19,376 nt of DNA, taken from Planctomycetota bacterium (GTDB lineage: Bacteria; Planctomycetota; UBA1135). Positions 14,315 to 19,376 of this stretch are shown here, one piece after another. Each line of letters begins with the position of its first letter. Within the stretch, counting starts at the first letter, position 1. Both the position numbers and the translations under genes were made by a program. The stretch spans positions 1 through 19,376 of the forward strand of contig DNPI01000035.1 of assembly GCA_003501525.1 (NCBI GenBank), given 5' to 3'. The notes below the pieces were generated by a model. It did not search any database and had not been told where the DNA came from. It was given only the letters and a program-made list of their open reading frames with translations.

Positions 14315-15670
14315 TTAACGCCTTTCCGAGATTAACTCCTGGTGACGTTTTAGAGCTTCTGCAGCAGAAATCCCAAAAGCACTGCGAAAGGCTCCCTCAA
14401 AACCTCGGCTTTCAAGTGCTTGCACGAAACGACGATGGGCGTTGCCTCCGAAATCTTCAGCAAGCCAAGCACAAACAGAGAGAGCTGTGTCATAAGCCAT
14501 AGTCACCTGAGAGACCTCAGTCCAAGATGTCCAATCCGCTTGCAAGGCCACAGGGTCTAGCCAGAGAGATGGGCGGGATTCGCGCAGCCTCAATCGGGCA
14601 GCAGCGATATCCCTACCTTCCACTATTTGCGCCAACCCTTCTTGAATCCATGTAGGTAAACGAGCTCCAACTCTATGAAGGGCTGCATGTGCATGTTCAT
14701 GACGAAGAGATGCCCGTAAAGATTCACGCTCACTCGCATAATCCGAAACGGCCACCCGGATACGACCGTCATAAAGCCCCGAAGACCACTCGGGGGCTCC
14801 TCCTGCATACCGAGAGCGATCGAGCAGGAGCACTTGAATCAAATCGCTCGGACGCAGACCGAAAGCTTCGTCAACAGCAATCCAAGCATCTTCTAAATCC
14901 CTTACTAAATCGGGCAACGCCAAACGCAAAGAAGCGTCGGCCCCGTTGTATGAAATCTCGAAGTGAGTAGCGGGATGAGTAGCTAAAGCTCCTAGAACAC
15001 GAACCTCTTCACGTGTCCGCGTCACACGATGTTCTACTGCGGCACTATCCGGCGATGCCAGCAGGGCCTTTTCGTAATAGCGCAATGCTCGACCGTTATC
15101 TCCTTCGGCTTGAGCCAAATCGCCAGCCAAGGCGAGTAGACCAGCACTCCCCGGATGCTCTTCCAGTCCACTTACAAGAACCGAACTTGCTTTTTTTCTA
15201 TTTCCCAGTGCGATTAAAGCACGAGACTCCAAAAGATGTGCACTGGGCAAACTCGAATCTAAATCTTTCGCTTGTTTGGCATCAAGCAAAGCTTCAGAAG
15301 CATGCCCTGTCTCTAGAGCAATCCCTGCACGGTGCAATAAAGCTCGACTCAAATTGACAACAATTGCCTCACTACCCTCCCAACGAGTCTTCGCTTCACT
15401 CAAAAGTGCGATAGCGCCTGTCCAATCTCCAGCTTCCCCTAATTCAACGGCATCCTCAACAATCACCAAGATTTCGGCGTCAGCATTAAGCTCTTCCTCC
15501 ACAGGAAGACTCGGTCGAGATGCTTCCTCTTTTTCCTCAATCTCCGTCAGCCGAAGCAGTGGAGGTGGCTTGGCTTTCACCTCCTGCACACTTCGCTGGT
15601 ATGTACTCCATATAAACCACCCCAACGCTACATGCACAACTAAGACGGCAAGAACGCGGCGAGGTGTCAT
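14315..15670 (-). CDS. Membrane-anchored TPR protein with gluzincin-type (HExxH) metallopeptidase domain
   Basis: 451 residues. An N-terminal signal anchor (about 5-22: RVLAVLVVHVALGWFIW) suggests the bulk lies outside the cytoplasm. After an acidic linker, TPR-like helices run from about 60 to 215, clearest at DNGRALRYYEKALLASPDSA. The C-terminal region (about 235-430) contains HEHAH at 324-328, fitting the HExxH zinc motif, followed by WIQEGLAQIVEG with Glu344 as the likely third ligand. This is the layout of the Peptidase_MA-like/DUF1570 group. The substrate is unknown. It lies 4 bases downstream of the sulfatase with only a weak ribosome binding site, so it is probably the last gene of the kinase-sulfatase-peptidase transcript. 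The catalytic motif is intact; actual peptidase activity is inferred. Confidence 0.85.
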   Translation of the reverse strand: MTPRRVLAVLVVHVALGWFIWSTYQRSVQEVKAKPPPLLRLTEIEEKEEASRPSLPVEEELNADAEILVIVEDAVELGEAGDWTGAIALLSEAKTRWEGSEAIVVNLSRALLHRAGIALETGHASEALLDAKQAKDLDSSLPSAHLLESRALIALGNRKKASSVLVSGLEEHPGSAGLLALAGDLAQAEGDNGRALRYYEKALLASPDSAAVEHRVTRTREEVRVLGALATHPATHFEISYNGADASLRLALPDLVRDLEDAWIAVDEAFGLRPSDLIQVLLLDRSRYAGGAPEWSSGLYDGRIRVAVSDYASERESLRASLRHEHAHAALHRVGARLPTWIQEGLAQIVEGRDIAAARLRLRESRPSLWLDPVALQADWTSWTEVSQVTMAYDTALSVCAWLAEDFGGNAHRRFVQALESRGFEGAFRSAFGISAAEALKRHQELISERR

Positions 15671-15674
15671 TAAA

Positions 15675-17135
15675 CTAAGACCCCGTCAGATTAGCAGCAC
15701 GGATGGAAGTGAGAATTGCTTGCATTTCCGCAACCTTTTTAGGCTGATTAAGCCAAAGGTTGTTTGCCTCGCGTGGGTCATTAGCAAGATTATAGAGTTG
15801 GCCGGAAGGCCCTTCGGGCGACGGCTCTGGACTGCGAGGAGACGAAAAACCCCCTGACCCTAAACCTTCGATAAGTTTCCAATCACCATATCGAAGCGCA
15901 AAAACGCCACCACCTGAATGGTGCACTAGAGACAATCTTCCTTTCCCTCCCTGTTCGCCGAGAAGCTGGGAAAGGAAACTAACCGAATCCTCCCCTTGGC
16001 CCGCAGGAAGGGAAGAGCCATGTAACTCGGCGATGGTGGCAAGCCAATCTTGAAGACCCACAAGAGCATCGGTCGTAGACGCCGCCGGAACTCTCCTAGG
16101 CCAACGCACCAAGAAAGGCACCCGGTGACCGGCTTCCCAGATATCCGCTTTCTGCCCTCGAAACTCAAGATTCGCCCGATGGTCAAACTTCTCAATGTCG
16201 GATGAAACCCACTGTGCCCCGTTGTCACTCGCAAAAACAATAAGGGTGTCATCAGCCAATTCATTTCTATCGAGAGCCTCGAGAACTGACCCTACTGCTT
16301 CATCTACTTGAACTGCGAAATCCCCATAAGGGCCCGCACCACTACGCCCACGGAACTGCTCTGAGGGAACCCATGGCTTATGAGGAGCTGAAAGCGGCAA
16401 ATAAAGGAAGAAAGGTGACTCTCTATTTTGCTCCATAACGATAGAAACCGCTTCTTCCACTAGGCGAGGTAAGACGTCCACATGCCGGAAACCCGGAGCA
16501 ATGGGACCACCCCGCCAAAAGCCTTCACCCCCACCACGAGCGTTCTGGCCTGATTCGATTGTTTCGCTTGGAAAAGCCTCCACGGCTTCATCCCGGAAAT
16601 ACACATAAGGCTCCATGTCCAATGAAGCCGGAATCCCAAACCAGTGGTCAAAGCCCGCCTGCAGAGGCCCTGGCCGCAATGCCTTCGAATAGTCCGCTTG
16701 CTCGGATTCCCCTAAACCCAAATGCCACTTGCCAACTCCATAGGTGCGGTATCCGCGCCCTCGGAGAAAAGAAGCAAGGGTGGTTTGCCCTTCTTCAAGA
16801 AGAGCCGGTGAATAACTATTCAAGACCCAGCGCTTTAATCTCGTCCGCCAACAATAGCGGCCGGTCAGCAGGCCATACCGCGTTGGTGTACACACTGCTG
16901 AAGGACTATGAGCATCTGTAAAACGCATCCCCTCCTGTGCGACACGGTCCAGATGAGGAGTCGGCACCTTCGAACTAGGGTTGTAGCAACCTAAATCACC
17001 TATCCCAAGATCGTCGGCCAAGATGATGACAATGTTTGGTCGATCTACCCGCTGTGGGACATCCCCACAAGAAAACATAAGGGATGCACAGACTGTGGCT
17101 GCTGCTGCAAAGAAAAAGAATCGATTTAAGAACAT
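15675..17135 (-). CDS. Type I sulfatase (arylsulfatase family), secreted lipoprotein
   Basis: 486 residues from the ATG. It hydrolyses sulfate esters, probably on a polysaccharide or glycan. The N-terminus is a signal peptide (LNRFFFFAAAATVCASLMFSCGD) with Cys23 as the likely lipidation site, although the lipobox MFSC is imperfect. The metal-binding DD is in NIVIILADDLGIGDLG (about 34-49). CTPTR at 82-86 is the CxPxR motif whose Cys becomes formylglycine, followed by GLLTGRY. GVGKWHLG, FASDNG and EFRGQKADIWEAGHRVP are further family signatures. The length is normal and the active site complete. ATG at 17135 is chosen over TTG at 17138 because AAGGA at 17143-17147 lies 7 bases upstream. It starts 3 bases after the kinase stop. 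A matching formylglycine-generating enzyme is not in view. Confidence 0.93.
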   Translation of the reverse strand: MFLNRFFFFAAAATVCASLMFSCGDVPQRVDRPNIVIILADDLGIGDLGCYNPSSKVPTPHLDRVAQEGMRFTDAHSPSAVCTPTRYGLLTGRYCWRTRLKRWVLNSYSPALLEEGQTTLASFLRGRGYRTYGVGKWHLGLGESEQADYSKALRPGPLQAGFDHWFGIPASLDMEPYVYFRDEAVEAFPSETIESGQNARGGGEGFWRGGPIAPGFRHVDVLPRLVEEAVSIVMEQNRESPFFLYLPLSAPHKPWVPSEQFRGRSGAGPYGDFAVQVDEAVGSVLEALDRNELADDTLIVFASDNGAQWVSSDIEKFDHRANLEFRGQKADIWEAGHRVPFLVRWPRRVPAASTTDALVGLQDWLATIAELHGSSLPAGQGEDSVSFLSQLLGEQGGKGRLSLVHHSGGGVFALRYGDWKLIEGLGSGGFSSPRSPEPSPEGPSGQLYNLANDPREANNLWLNQPKKVAEMQAILTSIRAANLTGS

Positions 17136-17138
17136 CAA

Positions 17139-18149
17139 TCAATCCTTAGCATCCATGCCCCGGATGTCAGCTATCAATGCAGCGGGACTCGAATAACGAA
17201 CTTCTCGATCCTTGGCCATCATCTTTTCAATCAAATAGTGAAGCCTGGGTGACACTTCCAAACCTTTCATTGCTGCCCCATTCAGCCCATCGAGCACCTG
17301 AGAACGCATCATTTCAGCGTCATTCGCGCCTTGAAAGGGAAGTCGGCCTAACGTCAGGTGGAATAATGTGACACCAAGTGAGTAGATGTCTGCCCGTACA
17401 TCTAAACCACCTTCCCCCCGTGCCTGTTCAGGTGAGAGGTATGCAGGCGTACCCAAAGTCGTTTCCCCGGAATCTTTCGACTCGGCCCCACCACCAGCGA
17501 ACCCGAGGTCAATAAGTCGAACTGCACCCTCATTGTCAAGCATGAGATTTCCCGGTTTAAGGTCACGATGGACAACCCCAGCGACTCTCATTGCCTCAAG
17601 AGCTTCCGCGACCTCCACAACCACTTTGAGCGCTTGGTGCTCAGGGAAAATCTCTCCCTCAGCCAAGTGCTCTTCAAGAGTCCTCCCTGAAACCCAATCC
17701 ATTTCCAAAATGAATGTGTCCAGAAAACGGAAGACCCTATGGCAGTGAACAATCGCAGGATGTTCGAGACTCTGCAGAATTTTTGCTTCGTCGACAAACC
17801 GCTTAGCAGCCAATGAATCACGAGCAAGCATCGGCTTGAGAATTTTCAAAGCTACCCGATGTCGATCTTTTTCTCTCAGTGCACCAAACACTTCGCTTGT
17901 CCCGCCAAAACCCAACGACTGCTCAATCAAATAACCAGGAATATCGGGTTCAGATAAAGCTCGAGTGCGACGGAGATAGCTCAAACGCTGCTCATCCCAA
18001 CCAGTCCATTGAGTCAAAGCATCATTGAAATCAGCTCCATCGCTAGCCTTTAGGACATTCATCGCATCCTCTTTCCCCAAAAACCCCTTGTGAACGAGAA
18101 GGGCTAAGAACTGCTGATCACCTGAGTCGACGCTGTCCGGAGGAGCCAT
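17139..18149 (-). CDS. Hanks-type serine/threonine protein kinase, cytosolic
   Basis: 336 residues. A helical N-terminal segment (about 10-65: FLALLVHKGFLGKEDAMNVL) precedes the kinase domain, which begins at about residue 72 (GYLIEQSLGFGGTSEVFGAL). Catalytic features are present: the glycine-rich loop GFGGTSEV, VALK with Lys102, Glu121 in the C-helix, HRDLKPGN at 194-201 with Asp196 and Asn201, DLG at 214-216 in place of DFG, then GTPAYLSPEQ and ADIYSLG. It should be active. There is no membrane helix or extracellular sensor, so it appears cytosolic, unlike PASTA-type kinases. It is first in a tight group with the sulfatase and metallopeptidase, and an FHA protein is encoded about 4 kb away; a functional pair with that FHA is possible but unproven. 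Confidence 0.94.
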   Translation of the reverse strand: MAPPDSVDSGDQQFLALLVHKGFLGKEDAMNVLKASDGADFNDALTQWTGWDEQRLSYLRRTRALSEPDIPGYLIEQSLGFGGTSEVFGALREKDRHRVALKILKPMLARDSLAAKRFVDEAKILQSLEHPAIVHCHRVFRFLDTFILEMDWVSGRTLEEHLAEGEIFPEHQALKVVVEVAEALEAMRVAGVVHRDLKPGNLMLDNEGAVRLIDLGFAGGGAESKDSGETTLGTPAYLSPEQARGEGGLDVRADIYSLGVTLFHLTLGRLPFQGANDAEMMRSQVLDGLNGAAMKGLEVSPRLHYLIEKMMAKDREVRYSSPAALIADIRGMDAKD

Positions 18150-18263
18150 AAGGTCAACATCCTAGCCGGAAAAAACACAATTGCCGCTTAAGGAATCAAT
18201 TGCATCTAGCCGAAAGATTAATGGCTCCAACGGGAATCCCCGTCAAAGCCCTAGGAGAACGCC
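18150..18263 (-). promoter_or_regulatory. Divergent intergenic region with a weak minus-strand promoter candidate
   Basis: This 114-base gap separates the leftward kinase group from the rightward AAA+ gene. On the minus strand TTGACG (18246-18241) and ATTAAT (18222-18217), 18 bases apart, make a possible sigma-70-type promoter about 70 bases before the kinase ATG. It is a by-eye match with a long spacer, and ATTAAT is self-complementary. On the plus strand no good promoter was seen. The ribosome binding site AGGAG at 18253-18257, 6 bases before the AAA+ ATG, is clear. Confidence 0.3.
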
Positions 18264-19376
18264 ATGTATCCAGAATCAGGAATTGTCTACAAATACTTCG
18301 ACTTAATAGACGGGTTCATTCGGGTCCGATTACTCGGCGACGGGGAATCGCTCCCCGGCTTGTCGAGCTCAAACGAACGACCTCCTGATCGCCGGGAATA
18401 CCGAGCTCTCGTTGTCCACCACTGCGTGGTAGAGCTAGAAGATAATGTTTTACCTGTTGTGCGGCGGATATACCCAGATGATGAAGCGGCAGCCCAAGAT
18501 CTTCTCTACCAGATTTGCATCGACGTAAATCCAAAGCTAGAAATCCACTCTGTATCCCTTCCAGCCGGAGAAAACGGAACAGAAAACATCGAATCACAGG
18601 AAGGAGCAGAGCGCTTAGCTAAATCGGCTCCAGGCCTTGAAAAATCTCTACTCAAAGAGGTCGTCGGCCAAGACAGTGCAGTGCGAAACATTTGCAGATC
18701 AATTCGCAAGGCTGCTTGCGGGCTCAAAGACCCTGATAGACCAATTGGAACGTTCCTCCTTGTTGGGCGAACCGGGACCGGGAAGACAGAGCTATCTAAG
18801 GCACTTTCTCGCCATCTGCATGGTCGTTCTCCCGTTAGGATTGATTGCTCTGAATTTGCTCTCCCGCACGAAACGGCCAAACTTATCGGAGCACCTCCCG
18901 GCTACGTTGGACATAACGAAGGAGGAACACTCACCGAAGCATTAATGCGGGACCCCTGGTCTGTAGTCCTTTTCGATGAAATCGAAAAAGGTCATGAAAA
19001 GCTACATCACATGCTTCTCCAGATCCTGGACGAAGGTCGATTGACTGACTCCAAAGGGAACACAGCTGACTTCCGTAATGCAGTAGTTCTACTGACTTCC
19101 AATGTCGGCACCGCCGACTATGCCAAAGCAGCTAACAAAATGGGATTTGGCCAAGATGGGTCCCTCTCCACAAGTGATTTCGATGATATCACCCGCAATG
19201 CTTTGACTCGGGACTTTAGGCCCGAATTGCTCAACCGGCTAGATGGCATTCTCACCTTCCAGTCCCTTGATAAAAAAAGCCGAGCCCGAATCACCAGCAT
19301 GCGCCTAAAGGGCATCGCAGGTCGCATGGAAAAAGCAAAAATCGCAATAAAGTGGACTCCCTCTCTAGCGAAGCAG
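18264..19376 (+). CDS. ClpA/ClpB D2-type AAA+ ATPase with unrecognised N-terminal domain (runs off right edge)
   Basis: 371 codons are visible with no stop. Residues 1-130 match no domain I recognise. From about 131 the protein follows the second ATPase ring of ClpA/ClpB: EVVGQDSAV, Walker A GRTGTGKT (168-175), pore loop GYVGH (213-217), Walker B VVLFDE (234-239), sensor-1 LLTSN, and arginine-finger region DFRPELLNRLD (317-327). No Clp N-domain and no first AAA ring precede it, so this is a single-ring Hsp100-like unfoldase or remodelling ATPase rather than ordinary ClpB; there is no room for D1 between the start and D2. ATG at 18264 has AGGAG 6 bases upstream. It is divergent from the kinase gene. 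Whether it has a ClpP-docking tail or other C-terminal domain lies outside the window. Confidence 0.9.
   Translation, partial: MYPESGIVYKYFDLIDGFIRVRLLGDGESLPGLSSSNERPPDRREYRALVVHHCVVELEDNVLPVVRRIYPDDEAAAQDLLYQICIDVNPKLEIHSVSLPAGENGTENIESQEGAERLAKSAPGLEKSLLKEVVGQDSAVRNICRSIRKAACGLKDPDRPIGTFLLVGRTGTGKTELSKALSRHLHGRSPVRIDCSEFALPHETAKLIGAPPGYVGHNEGGTLTEALMRDPWSVVLFDEIEKGHEKLHHMLLQILDEGRLTDSKGNTADFRNAVVLLTSNVGTADYAKAANKMGFGQDGSLSTSDFDDITRNALTRDFRPELLNRLDGILTFQSLDKKSRARITSMRLKGIAGRMEKAKIAIKWTPSLAKQ

Noticed and set aside
18506..18880. Minus-strand open frame of 124 codons opposite the AAA+ gene
   Set aside because: It lies across the Walker A region of a clear ATPase frame and has no protein-like features of its own.
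11698..19376. FHA protein, Ser/Thr kinase and ClpB-like ATPase read together as a type VI secretion locus
   Set aside because: No TssB/C sheath, Hcp, VgrG, TssJ/L/M or PppA phosphatase is present; the ATPase has only one ring, unlike ClpV; and the FHA gene is coupled to pilM and pseudopilin genes instead.
18264..19376. AAA+ gene read as a truncated or broken clpB
   Set aside because: The frame starts with a good ribosome binding site, runs unbroken through a non-Clp N-terminal region directly into D2, and there is no upstream D1 remnant in any frame of the 114-base gap.

Overview
The window looks like part of a bacterial chromosome of moderate GC content. Three things suggest a Planctomycetota or related PVC-type organism: a type I sulfatase lipoprotein, a Hanks-type kinase with an extra N-terminal segment, and LamG/concanavalin-like domains fused to pseudopilins. 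This taxonomic reading is inference; no rRNA or marker gene is present to confirm it.

Region 1 (1 to about 13440, minus strand) is one long operon running off the left edge. In transcription order it encodes: an FHA-TM protein; a PilM/PilN (GspL-like) fusion; a PilO/GspM-like protein; a TM-anchored TPR protein in the PilP/GspC position; the major pseudopilin GspG; a GspH-type minor pseudopilin with a LamG domain inside it; a giant GspK-type pseudopilin of about 1622 residues; and the start of a GspI/J-type pseudopilin. Every junction overlaps by 1 or 4 bases (ATGA, GTGA, TTGA or TAATG), so the genes appear translationally coupled. This is the inner-membrane and pseudopilus part of a type II secretion or type IV pilus-like machine. 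The secretin, assembly ATPase and platform protein are not in view. The unusual feature is that the two tip-type pseudopilins carry LamG domains, and the TPR protein (and perhaps the FHA protein) has a concanavalin-like extracytoplasmic lobe.

Region 2 (13568-14290, plus strand) is a lone rsmE, the 16S rRNA U1498 methyltransferase. It is divergent from the secretion operon and convergent with the next group.

Region 3 (14315-18149, minus strand) is a compact three-gene group: a cytosolic Ser/Thr kinase, a secreted sulfatase lipoprotein and a membrane-anchored TPR metallopeptidase with an HExxH motif. Gaps are 3-4 bases, so it is probably one transcript.

Region 4 (18264 to the right edge, plus strand) is the start of an AAA+ ATPase that resembles only the second (D2) ring of ClpA/ClpB, behind an unrecognised N-terminal domain of about 130 residues. 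It diverges from the kinase group across 114 bases.

Possible links between the regions are that the kinase phosphorylates a partner read by the FHA domain, and that the sulfatase and LamG-bearing pseudopilus both act on sulfated polysaccharide. Both rest on proximity and domain content only. No tRNA, rRNA, CRISPR array, insertion sequence or prophage was seen.
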